A stretch of 64,000 bases of DNA from Pseudomonas sp. ICMP 561. Its GTDB lineage: Bacteria; Pseudomonadota; Gammaproteobacteria; Pseudomonadales; Pseudomonadaceae. The notes under the pieces were generated by a model. The model saw nothing but the letters and a program-made list of their open reading frames with translations, did no database searches and was not told where the DNA came from. The DNA lies in contig NZ_LKBT01000005.1 of the NCBI RefSeq assembly GCF_002699985.1, positions 62,001-126,000 on the forward strand, given 5' to 3'. The translations under genes were made by a program, and so were the position numbers. Positions 48,598-58,311 of the stretch are shown one piece after another (position 1 is the first letter of the stretch; each line of letters opens with the position of its first letter).

Positions 48598-50039
48598 CAG
48601 GCATCCCCTCCGAATACATCGACTTGCTTGAACACACAGGCGGGCGAGGCATGGCCCACGCGTACCACTTGATTGGGTTCGCCTTTGCCGCAGTTGGGCG
48701 TGCCCAACACTTTGAAGGTGCTGGCGTCGCCCACGGCGCTGAGGTTTTTCCAGAACTGCGCGGAAATCGCCCGGTAATTCGGGTTCTTCACCACGCCCTT
48801 GAGCTCGCCGTTCTCGATCAACTGGCCCCACTCACAACCGAACTGGAATTTGTTGCGCGCGTCGTCGATGGACCACGAGCGGTTGGTGGACATCAGCACG
48901 CCGTGCTCGATGTTGCCGATCAACTGGTCGAGGGACTTATCCCCAGGCTCGATGTTGAGGTTGGCCATACGATCAATCGGCGGACGATTCCAGTTGCACG
49001 CGCGGCTGTTGGCAACGCCTGGCAAGTCAGCGCGGTATTGCGACAGTGCGCCGCCCAACGGTCTTTCCAGCACACCTTTGCGAATCAGGAACTGCTTGCT
49101 GGCGGGCGTGCCGTCGTCGTCATGGCTGTAGCTCGCCAACTGCTCGGGGATGTCCGGGTCGAAGGTCACGTTGAGCAATTCAGAACCGTATTGCAGATGG
49201 CCGAAATCACTGGCTTTGACGAAGCTGGTGCCAGCGTAATTGCGCTCGTCACCGAGGATGCGGTCCAACTCCAGCGGGTGGCCGATGGACTCATGGATTT
49301 GCAGAATCATCTGGTCGGGCGTCAACAGAAGGTCGCGAGGGCCGTTAGGTGTGTTGGGAGCCATGATCAGTTGCAGTGCCTGGTCGGCGACTTTGCTGGC
49401 CGCGCCTACCAGTCCGCAGTTGGCGATCACCTCAGCGCCGCCTTGCTGGCCGAAGTTGTCCCGGCCCAGGCTGCGGGTCTGGCTGTCACTGCCGTCATAG
49501 GCGGTGACGGTCATGCCCGGATAGACAAAACGCTGCGCCCGACGAATCTGTGCGCCTGCGTTGTTCAGGTAAATCTGCTCGACGTTTTCCAGACCCAGCG
49601 TGACTTGCCAGTTCACCAGTCGCTCGTCTTTGGGCACGGCGCCGGATTCGCTCATCAGCAGCTGCAGGCAATCGCTCAGGGGCGGGAAGGCGTCCTGCAA
49701 ATGTGGCGACAAGTAGTCAGCCTGCGCGGTCGCAACGGGCTGATCGCTGAGGTTCAGAAGTGCGTGAGGGGCGAGCCTGCGGGCGTGGGCTTCGGCCTGT
49801 TCCAGGGCGGCTTGCAGACCCCGTTGGGAAATATCCCGGGTTGCGGCGTAAGCTTCGACGCCATTGAGGCGCACGGTCAGCATCGCGCCTTCGTCGGAAC
49901 TCAAATGCGGCGGTTCCGCGACGTTCTTGCGCACGCACAGGTGCTGGCTGGTCTGGCGGACGTAACGCACGGAAAAGAACTGGGCGCGGCTCTGCAAGGC
50001 GGTAAACCGCTGCTTGAGCTGAGCGGAAAAATCGAACAT
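48597..50039 (-). CDS. TldD-like zinc metallopeptidase of a divergent TldD/TldE pair
   Basis: A 480-residue TldD-family protein. The zinc motif HExxxH is intact as HESIGH at about residue 255 (QIHESIGHPLELDRIL), and several Cys near the C-terminus are present. With the TldE-like partner directly downstream it should form a heterodimeric peptidase acting on unfolded peptides. Substrate unknown; no ribosomal-peptide gene is adjacent. It is the first gene of the two-gene operon; a perfect REP lies just upstream. Confidence 0.88.
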   Translation of the reverse strand: MFDFSAQLKQRFTALQSRAQFFSVRYVRQTSQHLCVRKNVAEPPHLSSDEGAMLTVRLNGVEAYAATRDISQRGLQAALEQAEAHARRLAPHALLNLSDQPVATAQADYLSPHLQDAFPPLSDCLQLLMSESGAVPKDERLVNWQVTLGLENVEQIYLNNAGAQIRRAQRFVYPGMTVTAYDGSDSQTRSLGRDNFGQQGGAEVIANCGLVGAASKVADQALQLIMAPNTPNGPRDLLLTPDQMILQIHESIGHPLELDRILGDERNYAGTSFVKASDFGHLQYGSELLNVTFDPDIPEQLASYSHDDDGTPASKQFLIRKGVLERPLGGALSQYRADLPGVANSRACNWNRPPIDRMANLNIEPGDKSLDQLIGNIEHGVLMSTNRSWSIDDARNKFQFGCEWGQLIENGELKGVVKNPNYRAISAQFWKNLSAVGDASTFKVLGTPNCGKGEPNQVVRVGHASPACVFKQVDVFGGDA

Positions 50040-50080
50040 GCAGAATCATCCTTGTTCGGGTGGAGCGGGGGATTTGGGCG

Positions 50081-50160
50081 TTGTTGCGGCTCGCGGCTGA
50101 AGCCGCTCCTACGGGTTCTGCATTCGTCGTAGGAGCGGCTTCAGCCGCGAGCCGCAACAA
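50081..50160. repeat. Perfect long-armed REP (GTAGGAGCGGCTTCAGCCGCGAGC family)
   Basis: Arms of 33 bases, starting TTGTTGCGGCTCGCGGCTGA and ending with the exact complement, around a short loop. The arms extend beyond the usual family unit by about 9 bases. Confidence 0.93.
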
Positions 50161-50223
50161 TGCAGGATGGCGCTAGATTAGGCCTGTGGCCATGTCGGGA
50201 TCAAGCGCGGGGAAGGGCGATGT

Positions 50224-50313
50224 TGTGGGAGCTGAGCTTGCTCGCGATAAGGCTGACGCGGTTCACACTTCAGATCGCGGCGTTCTTATCGCGGGCAAGC
50301 CCAGCTCCCACAG
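50224..50313. repeat. REP-type inverted repeat (TGTGGGAGCTGAGCTTGCTCGCGATAA family)
   Basis: Arms TTGTGGGAGCTGAGCTTGCT and AGCCCAGCTCCCACA with GCGATAAG/CTTATCGC inside. It is the only copy of this family here and lies downstream of betA. Confidence 0.85.
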
Positions 50314-50401
50314 GTTCTGAGCCATCCAGTGGGATCGGCTGCGGTGTCACTGAGTTTCATGGGGAGACATGGAGTCTCCCACAAGTAACGTATTTCAGGT
50401 T

Positions 50402-52105
50402 TTACTGCGCAGTACGGCTCACTTCCCGCACCGGCTTGCCACGTGCTGGCTTGTCACCTGCTACGAAGTAGTCCGCAGTGCTGCGAGGCAGTGGCGCGCG
50501 GCCACGGATCTTGTCGGCGATTTTCTCAGCGATCATGATCGTTGGTGCATTCAGGTTGCCGGTGGTAATCAGCGGCATGATCGACGCATCAACGACGCGC
50601 AGGCTCTGCATGCCATGCACGCGACCTTCGCCATCGACCACGGCCATTTCATCGTTGCCCATTTTGCACGAGCAGGATGGGTGATATGCCGTCTCGGCGT
50701 GTTCACGGATGAACGTGTCGAGGTCTTCATCGGACTGAACTTCAATGCCGGGGCTGATTTCGCGGCCACGGTATTGATCAAGTGCAGGCTGCTGCATGAT
50801 TTCCCGGGTCAGGCGAATGCCGTCACGGAATTCCTGCCAGTCCTGCTCGCTGGCCATGTAGTTGAACAGGATGCTCGGGTAGTCACGCGGGTTCTTCGAT
50901 TTGACCTGCACACGACCGCGACTTGGCGAACGCATGGAGCCTACGTGAGCCTGGAAACCATGCTCCTGAACGCCCTTGGTGCCGTTGTAGTTAATCGCTA
51001 CCGGCAGAAAGTGGTACTGAATATTCGGCCATTCGAATTCTTCGCTGGAACGGATGAAACCGCCCGCTTCGAACTGGTTGCTGGCGCCGATGCCGGTGCC
51101 GAGGAACATCCACTCTGCACCAATGGCAGGCTGGTTCCACCACTGCAGCGATGGGTACAGCGACACTGGCTGAGTGCACGCATATTGCAGGTACATTTCC
51201 AAGTGATCCTGAAGATTCTGACCGACGCCCGGCAGGTCATGAACCACAGGGATATCCAGCGCGTTCAGGACTTCAGCCGGGCCTACGCCGGAGCGTTGCA
51301 GAATCTGAGGCGAAGCAATTGCGCCGCTGCACAGCAAGACTTCTTTACGCGCTTTAGCTTCGATGCGTGCATCGCTGTCGCCGACCAGGTAGCTCACGCC
51401 CACGGCTTTCTTGCCGTCGAACAGGATTCGATCAGTCAGCGCGTGAGTGACGATGGTCAGGGTCGAACGCTTCTTGGCTTCATCCAGATAACCGCGAGCG
51501 GTGCTGGCGCGGCGGCCTTTAGGCGTTACGGTGCGGTCCATTGGACCAAAGCCTTCCTGCTGATAGCCGTTGAGGTCATCGGTGCGCGGGTAACCGGCTT
51601 GCACACCGGCTTCTACCATGGCGTGGAACAGTGGATTGTTGCCGGCTTTTGGCGTGGTTACACTGACCGGACCGTCGCCGCCATGGTAGTCGTTGGCGCC
51701 GATGTCACGAGTTTCTGCCTTGCGGAAATACGGCAGGCAGTCAGCGTAGGTCCAGTCTTCGAGACCCGGGTTCTTCGCCCAGCCATCGTAGTCCATCGCG
51801 TTGCCGCGGATGTAGCACATGCCGTTGATCAGCGAAGAGCCGCCGAGGCCTTTGCCGCGACCGCATTCCATACGACGACCGCCCATGTGTGGCTCTGGAT
51901 CGGTTTCGTAGGCCCAGTTGTAGCGACGGCCCTGAAGCGGGAATGCCAGAGCAGCCGGCATTTGTGTACGGAAATCCAGACGATAGTCCGGGCCACCGGC
52001 TTCCAGCAGCAGAACGGTGACGCCTGCGTCCTCGGTGAGACGGGCTGCCAAGGTGTTACCGGCCGAACCTGCGCCGATGATGATGTAATCGAATTCCTGG
52101 GACAT
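50402..52105 (-). CDS. betA: Choline dehydrogenase BetA
   Basis: A 567-residue GMC-family flavoenzyme that oxidises choline to betaine aldehyde. The FAD motif [19 protein letters not shown] starts at residue 5; GMC signatures [17 protein letters not shown] (about residue 85) and [17 protein letters not shown] (about 255) follow, and [10 protein letters not shown] with the catalytic His region lies near 465. It is the last gene of betIBA; the 195-base gap to betB contains a long REP that may lower its expression. Confidence 0.97.
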   Translation of the reverse strand: MSQEFDYIIIGAGSAGNTLAARLTEDAGVTVLLLEAGGPDYRLDFRTQMPAALAFPLQGRRYNWAYETDPEPHMGGRRMECGRGKGLGGSSLINGMCYIRGNAMDYDGWAKNPGLEDWTYADCLPYFRKAETRDIGANDYHGGDGPVSVTTPKAGNNPLFHAMVEAGVQAGYPRTDDLNGYQQEGFGPMDRTVTPKGRRASTARGYLDEAKKRSTLTIVTHALTDRILFDGKKAVGVSYLVGDSDARIEAKARKEVLLCSGAIASPQILQRSGVGPAEVLNALDIPVVHDLPGVGQNLQDHLEMYLQYACTQPVSLYPSLQWWNQPAIGAEWMFLGTGIGASNQFEAGGFIRSSEEFEWPNIQYHFLPVAINYNGTKGVQEHGFQAHVGSMRSPSRGRVQVKSKNPRDYPSILFNYMASEQDWQEFRDGIRLTREIMQQPALDQYRGREISPGIEVQSDEDLDTFIREHAETAYHPSCSCKMGNDEMAVVDGEGRVHGMQSLRVVDASIMPLITTGNLNAPTIMIAEKIADKIRGRAPLPRSTADYFVAGDKPARGKPVREVSRTAQ

Positions 52106-52146
52106 TACTGCACCCTCTGAAAAAATGTTTGACGTTTACGCGGTCC

Positions 52147-52258
52147 CGGTAGGAGCGAACTTGTTCGCGATCGGCTGCGCAGCAGTCGCAAAAGGTGGTG
52201 AACACACCACCGCAGGAAAGTCGTTCCGACTTTATCGCGAACAAGTTCGCTCCTACCG
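52147..52258. repeat. REP-type inverted repeat inside the betIBA operon (GGTAGGAGCGAACTTGTTCGCGA family)
   Basis: Arms CGGTAGGAGCGAACTTGTTC and its complement around about 65 bases. It is transcribed within the betB-betA message and should form a long hairpin there. Confidence 0.9.
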
Positions 52259-52300
52259 ATTCTCGGGCGGCTACTGAATCGCCGCCCGATGGGAGCGCTC

Positions 52301-53773
52301 CTAGAACACCGAAGCGTAATCGCCCAACTCAACCTGAACGGACTTGATCCGCGTGTACTGCGCCAGCGAGCTGATGCCGTTTTCGCGACCTACACCGGAC
52401 TGCTTGTAGCCGCCCACCGGCATTTTTGCGTCGGACTCGCCCCAGGCGTTGATCCAGCAAATGCCGGCTTCAAGCTGGTGAATCACGCGGTGAGCGCGGT
52501 TCAGGTCTTTGGTGACGATGCCTGCCGCCAGACCGAAATCAGTGTCGTTGGCGCGGCGGATGACTTCTTCTTCATTGTCATAACCCAGGATGCTCATCAC
52601 CGGGCCGAAGATTTCTTCCTGGACGATTTTCATGTCGTCAGTGCAATCAGTGAAAACCGTTGGCGCGACATAAGCGCCCTTGGCCAGTTCACCTTCGGTC
52701 AGTCGCTCGCCACCGGCCAGCAGGCGTGCGCCTTGCTCTTTGCCGGAAGCGATGTAGCCCAGTACGTTTTCCATGTGGGCGAAGCTGACCAGCGGGCCGA
52801 AATTGGTATTTTCGTCTTCCGGGTCACCGACACGGATGCGCTTCACGCGCTCCAGGATTTTTGCTTCAAACGCGCTCTTCAACGCGTTGGGTACGAAGAC
52901 CCTAGTGCCGTTGGTGCAGACCTGGCCGGAGCTGTAGAAGTTGGCCATCATCGCAACGTCGGCAGCGCGATCCAGATCGGCGTCGTCGAAGATGATCAGC
53001 GGCGATTTGCCGCCCAGTTCCATGGTCACTTCTTTCAGGGACGAACCCGAAGCGCTGGCCATGACTTTCTTGCCGGTTTGCACGCCGCCGGTGAACGAGA
53101 TTTTCTCGATGCGCGGGTGCTCGGTCAGCCAGCTGCCGACTTCAGCGCCGGTGCCTGGCAGTACGTTGAACACGCCATCCGGCACGCCTGCCTCGGTGTA
53201 GATTTCGGCCAGCTTCAAGGTGGTCAGCGAAGTGACTTCGCTCGGCTTGAAGATCATCGCATTACCGGCAGCCAGTGCCGGAGCGGACTTCCACAAAGCG
53301 ATCTGGATCGGGTAGTTCCAGGCGCCGATACCGGCAACCACGCCCAACGGCTCGCGGCGGGTGTAAACGAACGAGGAAGTGCGCAGCGGAATCTGCTCGC
53401 CTTCGATGGCGGGTACCAGGCCTGCGTAATATTCCAGCACATCGGCACCGGTCACGATGTCGACGTATTTGGTTTCGGAGAAGGCTTTGCCGGTGTCCAG
53501 GGTTTCCAGTGCAGCCAGCTCATCGTTGCGTTCGCGCAGGATATCCACGGCACGGCGCAGGATGCGTGAGCGCTCCATGGCGGTCATTTCGGCCCAGATC
53601 TTCTGGCCTTTTTCGGCGCTGACCACGGCGCGTTCAACGTCTTCTTTCGAGGCGCGCTGGACCTGAGCCAAAAGCTCACCGTTGGCCGGGTTGATGGCGT
53701 CGAAGGTCGCATTGCTGGTGGCGTCTACATAGCCGCCGTGGATGTAAAGTTTTTGCTGTTCGAAACGGGCCAT
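52301..53773 (-). CDS. betB: Betaine aldehyde dehydrogenase BetB
   Basis: A 490-residue aldehyde dehydrogenase. Catalytic Cys in [16 protein letters not shown] (about residue 286) and the general-base Glu in [12 protein letters not shown] (about 252). It converts betaine aldehyde to glycine betaine with NAD(P)+. It is the middle gene of betIBA; the ATG follows GAGGAC. Confidence 0.97.
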   Translation of the reverse strand: MARFEQQKLYIHGGYVDATSNATFDAINPANGELLAQVQRASKEDVERAVVSAEKGQKIWAEMTAMERSRILRRAVDILRERNDELAALETLDTGKAFSETKYVDIVTGADVLEYYAGLVPAIEGEQIPLRTSSFVYTRREPLGVVAGIGAWNYPIQIALWKSAPALAAGNAMIFKPSEVTSLTTLKLAEIYTEAGVPDGVFNVLPGTGAEVGSWLTEHPRIEKISFTGGVQTGKKVMASASGSSLKEVTMELGGKSPLIIFDDADLDRAADVAMMANFYSSGQVCTNGTRVFVPNALKSAFEAKILERVKRIRVGDPEDENTNFGPLVSFAHMENVLGYIASGKEQGARLLAGGERLTEGELAKGAYVAPTVFTDCTDDMKIVQEEIFGPVMSILGYDNEEEVIRRANDTDFGLAAGIVTKDLNRAHRVIHQLEAGICWINAWGESDAKMPVGGYKQSGVGRENGISSLAQYTRIKSVQVELGDYASVF

Positions 53774-53887
53774 AAAGTCCTCGCAAATTCAGAGTGGCTG
53801 GCGATGACTGACGTCAGGTTGCCGTGTCGGATTGGGCAACGCCGTGTTGCAGTCGTTCGGTGCTCGCCTCATCAAATGTGAAACGTT

Positions 53888-54481
53888 TCAGCTCACCGCT
53901 TTCGCCAGTTGGAAATCCATGTATTCGTAGGCAATCTGCAGCGCCTGATCGGTGTCGAACTCATCGCCCGATAGCGCGCCGCGTAGCCATAAACCGTCGA
54001 TCAGTGCCGCGAGACCGCGGGCCGCGCTACGCGCTTGCTCCGGTGCCAGTACGCGGCGGAACTGACAGCACAGGTTCGAATACAGGCGGTGATCGTTGAT
54101 CCGCTGCAACCTGTGCAATGACGGGTGATGCATGCTGGTAGCCCAGAAGGCCAGCCAGGTTTTCATTGCCGGGCCGTTGACCTGGCTGGCGTCGAAGTTG
54201 CCCTCGATGATCACTTGCAGATGCGCCCTTGGGCTGTCATCGGTGAGTGCGTGACGACGTTCACGTACGTTCACGATCAAGGCATTCATCAGGTGGCGCA
54301 TGGTGGCTGCGATCAGGCCGTTCTTGTCCTGAAAGTAGTGGCTGATGATGCCGTTCGAGACGCCTGCCAGACGAGCAATCAGCGCAATGCTGGCGTCGCC
54401 CATACCGACTTGATCGACCGCAGTAAGCGTGGCCTGGATCAACTGCTGACGGCGTATGGGTTGCATACCGACCTTGGGCAT
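53888..54481 (-). CDS. betI: TetR-family repressor BetI
   Basis: A 197-residue TetR-type regulator, starting [20 protein letters not shown], with the helix-turn-helix [26 protein letters not shown] near residues 30-56. BetI represses betIBA and lets go when choline is present. It is the first gene of the operon; a palindrome matching BetI operators lies about 70 bases upstream. Confidence 0.96.
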   Translation of the reverse strand: MPKVGMQPIRRQQLIQATLTAVDQVGMGDASIALIARLAGVSNGIISHYFQDKNGLIAATMRHLMNALIVNVRERRHALTDDSPRAHLQVIIEGNFDASQVNGPAMKTWLAFWATSMHHPSLHRLQRINDHRLYSNLCCQFRRVLAPEQARSAARGLAALIDGLWLRGALSGDEFDTDQALQIAYEYMDFQLAKAVS

Positions 54482-54552
54482 TCACTAAATCTCCTGATTC
54501 GCCTGACTGATCGCTCTGCCCTGAAAAGGCTCAGCCAGTCTAAAGATTTTTT

Positions 54553-54566
54553 ATTGAACGTTCAAT
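54553..54566 (-). promoter_or_regulatory. BetI operator in the betIBA promoter
   Basis: A perfect 14-bp palindrome ATTGAACGTTCAAT flanked by A/T, 72-85 bases upstream of betI. On the minus strand the context TTGATTGAACGTTCAATA closely resembles the BetI site known from E. coli and Vibrio. Confidence 0.85.
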
Positions 54567-54594
54567 CAATAAAAAATGATGGGCGTGTTTAGCC

Positions 54595-54686
54595 CTGTTG
54601 GAGCGAGGCTTGCCCGCGAATCAGTCGCCACGGTATGCCTGGCACACCGCGTCATCGTTCTTCGCGGGCAAGCCTCGCTCCAACAG
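54595..54686. repeat. REP-type inverted repeat (TTGGAGCGAGGCTTGCCCGCGAA family)
   Basis: Arms CTGTTGGAGCGAGGCTTGCC and its complement around about 40 bases, between cbcV and the betIBA promoter. Confidence 0.92.
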
Positions 54687-54694
54687 ATTTGCTC

Positions 54695-55873
54695 TCAGCC
54701 TAGATTCTTGCCGAGCAACGCGTGATACAGCTCGCTATCTCCCAGAATCCCGACCACCTGGTTGCCATCCTGCAGCACCAGCTTGTTACCCGTCTGATAA
54801 CGAATCTGCAGGGCGTCGCGCATGCCGATGTTGGAGTGCACCAGCGTCGGTTTGCGGTCCAGGGTGTCCATCGGTTGGCCCGGTGCCCAGTTTTGCAGGT
54901 CGAGTTGACCGGCACCCTGGCGTGCACCTTTGATGGTGTTGCCTTCGGCCAGTTCGAGCCACGAATCCACGCTTGGGTCCAGACACACCGAGCCATTGAC
55001 CCGGGTGCAGTTATCCAGCGTGCGCATGAGGCTGCGGCCGCACAGCACGTTGAGCGGGTTGGTGTGGGCGACGAAGGTACGCACGTACTCATCGGCAGGG
55101 TTGAGCACGATCTGCTCCGGCACGCTGTACTGCACGATGCGCCCGTCTTTCATGATCGCGATCCGGCTGCCCAGCTTGAGCGCTTCGTCCAGATCGTGGC
55201 TGACGAACACGATAGTTTTATTCAGCTTGCTCTGCAGGGCCAGCAGCTCATCCTGCAAGCCTTGGCGGATCAGCGGGTCGAGGGCCGAAAACGGCTCGTC
55301 CATCAACAGAATGTCGGCATCCATTGCCAGCGCACGGGCCAGGCCAACGCGTTGCTGCATGCCGCCAGAGAGTTCGTCGGGCTTCTTGTTGCGCCACTGG
55401 GTCAGGCCAACCAGTTCGAGTTTTTCGTCCACCAGCTTGCGGCGTTCTTTCTCGGGTCGGCCCTGCATTTCCAGACCAAAGCTGATGTTCTCGCGCACCG
55501 TCAGCCAAGGCATCAGGGCGAACTTCTGGAAGACCATGGCGATGCGTTTGGTGCGCATCAGTTTCAGCTCTGCCGGTGTGCAGTTAGCGATGTTGATTTG
55601 CGAGCCTTCGTGCTCGACATACAGTGCGCCACGGCTCACGGTGTTGAGGCCGTTGATGCAGCGCAGCAGGCTGGATTTGCCCGAACCGGACAGGCCCATC
55701 AATACACAGATTTCGCCTTTCTCGATGTCCAGGCTGGCTTTTTCGACACCGACGATCAGGCCGGTTTTCTTCAGGATCTGATCACGGGTCAAGCCTTCAT
55801 CCAGCAGCTTGAGTGCCTCGCGAGGATCATTGGCAAAGATAACGTCGACGTTATCGAATTTGATAATGCTCAT
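54695..55873 (-). CDS. cbcV: Choline ABC transporter ATPase CbcV
   Basis: A 392-residue ATPase. Walker A GLSGSGKSSLLR (about residue 60), signature LSGGMQQRVGLARAL (about 168), Walker B ILLMDEPFSALDP (about 190), then a CBS-like C-terminal part (about 280-392), the layout of ProV/OpuCA-type proteins. It powers uptake of choline and related quaternary amines. Its ATG overlaps the cbcW stop by 4 bases. Confidence 0.95.
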   Translation of the reverse strand: MSIIKFDNVDVIFANDPREALKLLDEGLTRDQILKKTGLIVGVEKASLDIEKGEICVLMGLSGSGKSSLLRCINGLNTVSRGALYVEHEGSQINIANCTPAELKLMRTKRIAMVFQKFALMPWLTVRENISFGLEMQGRPEKERRKLVDEKLELVGLTQWRNKKPDELSGGMQQRVGLARALAMDADILLMDEPFSALDPLIRQGLQDELLALQSKLNKTIVFVSHDLDEALKLGSRIAIMKDGRIVQYSVPEQIVLNPADEYVRTFVAHTNPLNVLCGRSLMRTLDNCTRVNGSVCLDPSVDSWLELAEGNTIKGARQGAGQLDLQNWAPGQPMDTLDRKPTLVHSNIGMRDALQIRYQTGNKLVLQDGNQVVGILGDSELYHALLGKNLG

Positions 55874-56715
55874 GCGTCAGCCCTCACTTTTGCTTCGGGT
55901 TGTTTGCAGATACGGTCGAGCATGATTGCCAGCAATACGATCGCCAGGCCTGCTTCGAAGCCTTGGGAGATGTCAGCAGTATTCAATGCGTTGACCACGG
56001 GTTTGCCCAGCCCATCGGCGCCCACCAGTGCGGCAATCACCACCATCGACAACGACAGCATGATGCACTGGGTAATACCGGCGGCGATGCTAGGCATGGC
56101 GTAAGGCAGTTCGATACGCGTCAGCAGTTGACGACGCGACGAGCCAAAGGCTTTACCGGCATCGAGCAATTCATGGGGTACATCACGGATACCCAGATAC
56201 GTCAGGCGGATCGGCGCAGCAATGGCGAAGACCACCGTTGAAATCAGACCGGGCACTACGCCCAGGCCGAACAGCGTCAGGGTAGGGATCAGGTAAACAA
56301 AGGTCGGTACGGTTTGCATCAAATCCAGCACCGGTCGCATCACGGTGTAGAACATTGGTTTGTGCGCGGCAACAATGCCCAGCGGCACGCCGATGATGAC
56401 GCAGACGAAGGTCGCGAACAGCACTTGTGCCAGGGTCTCCAGGGTTTGATCCCAGTAGCCCAGATTGAGGATCAGCAGAAACGACGCGACGACGAACGCG
56501 GTCAGGCCCCATTTGCGCTGGATGAAGTGCGCTAGGAGGGCGATCAGGCCGATCAGCACGAAGGGGTTGAACCAAGTCAGCGCAAACGTCAGGCCGTGGA
56601 TCATGGTTTCAAGCGATGACGCGATTGCATCGAAAGTGCTGGCGCCGTGTTGGGTCAGCCAGTCTACGAAGGCCGCGATGTACTCGCCTAAGGGGATTTT
56701 ATGATCTGTCAGCAT
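55870..56715 (-). CDS. cbcW: Choline ABC transporter permease CbcW
   Basis: A 281-residue permease with about six membrane segments and the cytoplasmic loop LLDAGKAFGSSRRQLLTRIELPYAMPSI typical of ProW/OpuCB-type permeases. It forms the membrane pore with CbcV. It follows cbcX after a 67-base gap with a strong hairpin. Confidence 0.95.
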   Translation of the reverse strand: MLTDHKIPLGEYIAAFVDWLTQHGASTFDAIASSLETMIHGLTFALTWFNPFVLIGLIALLAHFIQRKWGLTAFVVASFLLILNLGYWDQTLETLAQVLFATFVCVIIGVPLGIVAAHKPMFYTVMRPVLDLMQTVPTFVYLIPTLTLFGLGVVPGLISTVVFAIAAPIRLTYLGIRDVPHELLDAGKAFGSSRRQLLTRIELPYAMPSIAAGITQCIMLSLSMVVIAALVGADGLGKPVVNALNTADISQGFEAGLAIVLLAIMLDRICKQPEAKVRADA

Positions 56716-56753
56716 GGTATCGATTGTCCGCTTGCGGGGGGAAAGGGGGACAA

Positions 56754-56773
56754 CAGGCGGGCGTACCCGCCTG
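56754..56773 (-). promoter_or_regulatory. Intercistronic hairpin between cbcX and cbcW
   Basis: CAGGCGGG-CGTA-CCCGCCTG, a perfect GC-rich 8-bp stem directly after the cbcX stop. It has no U-tract, so it probably protects the cbcX message 3' end, allowing more binding protein than membrane parts. A role in partial termination is possible. Confidence 0.55.
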
Positions 56774-56782
56774 CCTGTCTGC

Positions 56783-57730
56783 TTACTTTGTCAGCTTGGC
56801 TTTTGCTGCCTCCAGGCCAGGCTTGCCGTCGATGGTGGTCACGCCAGCCAGCCAGGTATCGAGCACTTGCGGGTTGGCTTTGAGCCAGGCTTTGGCGGCG
56901 GCGTCAGGCTTCTGCTTGTCGTCCAGAACCTTGCCCATCAGCGTGCTTTCCATGTCGAGGGTGAACGACAGGTTTTTCAGCAGTTGGCCAACGTTGCTGC
57001 ATTCCTGGGCGTAGCCCTTGCGGGTGTTGGTGAAGATGGTGGCCTGACCGAAGTTAGGACCAAAATACTCGTCGCCACCCGTCAGGTACTTCATCTTGAA
57101 ACGGTTGTTCATCGGGTGCGGCTCCCAGCCCAGGAAGACCACGGCGGTCTTGCGGCGTTGGGCGCGGTCAACCTGGGAGAGCATGCCTGCTTCGCTGGAT
57201 TCAACGACTTTGAAACCGGCGTCTTTCAGGCCGAAAGCATTCTTGTCGATCATGCTCTGGATCAGACGATTGCCGTCGTTGCCAGGCTCGATGCCATAGA
57301 TTTTGCCGTCCAGTTCTTTCTTGAACTTGGCAATATCGGCGAAATCTTTCAGGCCTTTGTTATATAGCTCTTCAGGGACGGCGAGGGTGTATTTGGCGCC
57401 CTCGAGGTTGGCGCGAATGGTCTCGACGGTGCCTGCATCACGATAAGGCTTGATGTCGTTTTCCATGGTCGGCATCCAGTTGCCAAGGAACACGTCCATG
57501 TTCTTGCCATCGGCCAGGGACTTGTAGGTCACGGGCACGGAAATCATCGTGGTTTTGGTTTTGTAGCCGAGGGATTCGAGAACGGCGCTGGTGACGGCGG
57601 TGGTGACAGTGATGTCTGTCCAGCCGACATCCGAAAAGTTGACCGTACTGCACTGCTCGGGCTCGGCGGCTTGCGCCAGCATTGGTAAGCCCAGCGCAAC
57701 AGCCAGTAGCAACGATTTAGAACCTTTCAT
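56783..57730 (-). CDS. cbcX: Choline-binding periplasmic protein CbcX
   Basis: A 315-residue binding protein with signal peptide (residues 1-22, ending LAQAAEPE). The OpuAC-type fold is indicated by VNFSDVGWTDITVTTAVTSAV, MDVFLGNWMPTME and VVFLGWEPHPMN, whose aromatic residues usually form the cage for the quaternary amine. The start at 57730 follows AAGGGAG; the frame extends upstream to 57811. It is the first gene of cbcXWV; the phased repeats 164-221 bases upstream are candidate activator sites. Confidence 0.95.
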   Translation of the reverse strand: MKGSKSLLLAVALGLPMLAQAAEPEQCSTVNFSDVGWTDITVTTAVTSAVLESLGYKTKTTMISVPVTYKSLADGKNMDVFLGNWMPTMENDIKPYRDAGTVETIRANLEGAKYTLAVPEELYNKGLKDFADIAKFKKELDGKIYGIEPGNDGNRLIQSMIDKNAFGLKDAGFKVVESSEAGMLSQVDRAQRRKTAVVFLGWEPHPMNNRFKMKYLTGGDEYFGPNFGQATIFTNTRKGYAQECSNVGQLLKNLSFTLDMESTLMGKVLDDKQKPDAAAKAWLKANPQVLDTWLAGVTTIDGKPGLEAAKAKLTK

Positions 57731-57893
57731 ATATGGACTCCCTTGGTGTTTTTTTCTCGTCATCAGCTTCGCGAGCTGACACGGTTGGTGTTTTTTTCGG
57801 CTGAAGTACAAGGCGTTTGATCAAGGCTCTTCCACTGCGCTGGCGAACGAGTCGATACCGATCATGTAACAGCAAAAATCAAACGCCTACAGG

Positions 57894-57951
57894 GGGCGTC
57901 GTAACCAGTACACAGGGCGTCGTATCCAGTGTCGGTGACGTCGCTTACAGG
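57894..57951 (-). promoter_or_regulatory. Three direct repeats with 21-bp phasing, candidate GbdR (AraC-type) sites for cbcXWV
   Basis: GGGCGTCGTAACCAGT (57894), GGGCGTCGTATCCAGT (57915) and TGACGTCGCTTACAGG (57936) start exactly 21 bases apart, two helical turns. The first two differ at one base; the third shares 10 of 16 with the second. AraC-family activators bind such phased direct repeats, and gbdR is the adjacent AraC-type gene. Binding by GbdR is inferred. Confidence 0.65.
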
Positions 57952-58236
57952 TTTTTTCCATGCCGTAAGGTCTCTTTTGCCGCGCAAACGCAGCTAAAAC
58001 CGGCATAAGCCATCGCACCGGGACTCAGGGAATCACGGGCGACGTTGGTGGGGATGTGCGTGTCGTTACGGGGTGCCACAGGCGTTGCAAATGCCTGATG
58101 ATGTGCGCACCACGGCAGGTAACAGCAAGAGCGTAGCAGCCGCAGCAGCGCTTGCCGTTAGCCCTTAAACCACTCATCACGGTGGTTTTGGATGTTCATT
58201 TGGGTGTTATGTTCCCCAGCCGACGCTTATCAGTCT

Positions 58237-58311
58237 CTGTAGGAGCTGCCGAAGGCTGCGAAACAGCTGTCGGAATGACAATCCATTCGCAGCCTTCTAC
58301 AGTTCCCGCAA
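58237..58311. repeat. REP-type inverted repeat (CTGTAGGAGCTGCCGAAGGCTGCGA family)
   Basis: The left arm is perfect; the right arm reads CGCAGCCTTCTACAGTTCCC and is partly decayed. Confidence 0.75.

Larger units (their letters stand above)
50040..50401. other. Intergenic region with two REP elements
   Basis: The 362 bases between the TldD-like gene and the stop of betA are mainly two repeats (50081-50160 and 50224-50313). Nothing else was recognised. Confidence 0.5.

Noticed and set aside
50369..53569. Long plus-strand frames opposite betA and betB
   Set aside because: Both oppose well-recognised enzymes and show no independent start signals.
54722..56104. 460-codon plus-strand frame opposite cbcV and cbcW
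   Set aside because: Shadow of two transporter genes; no protein family recognised.
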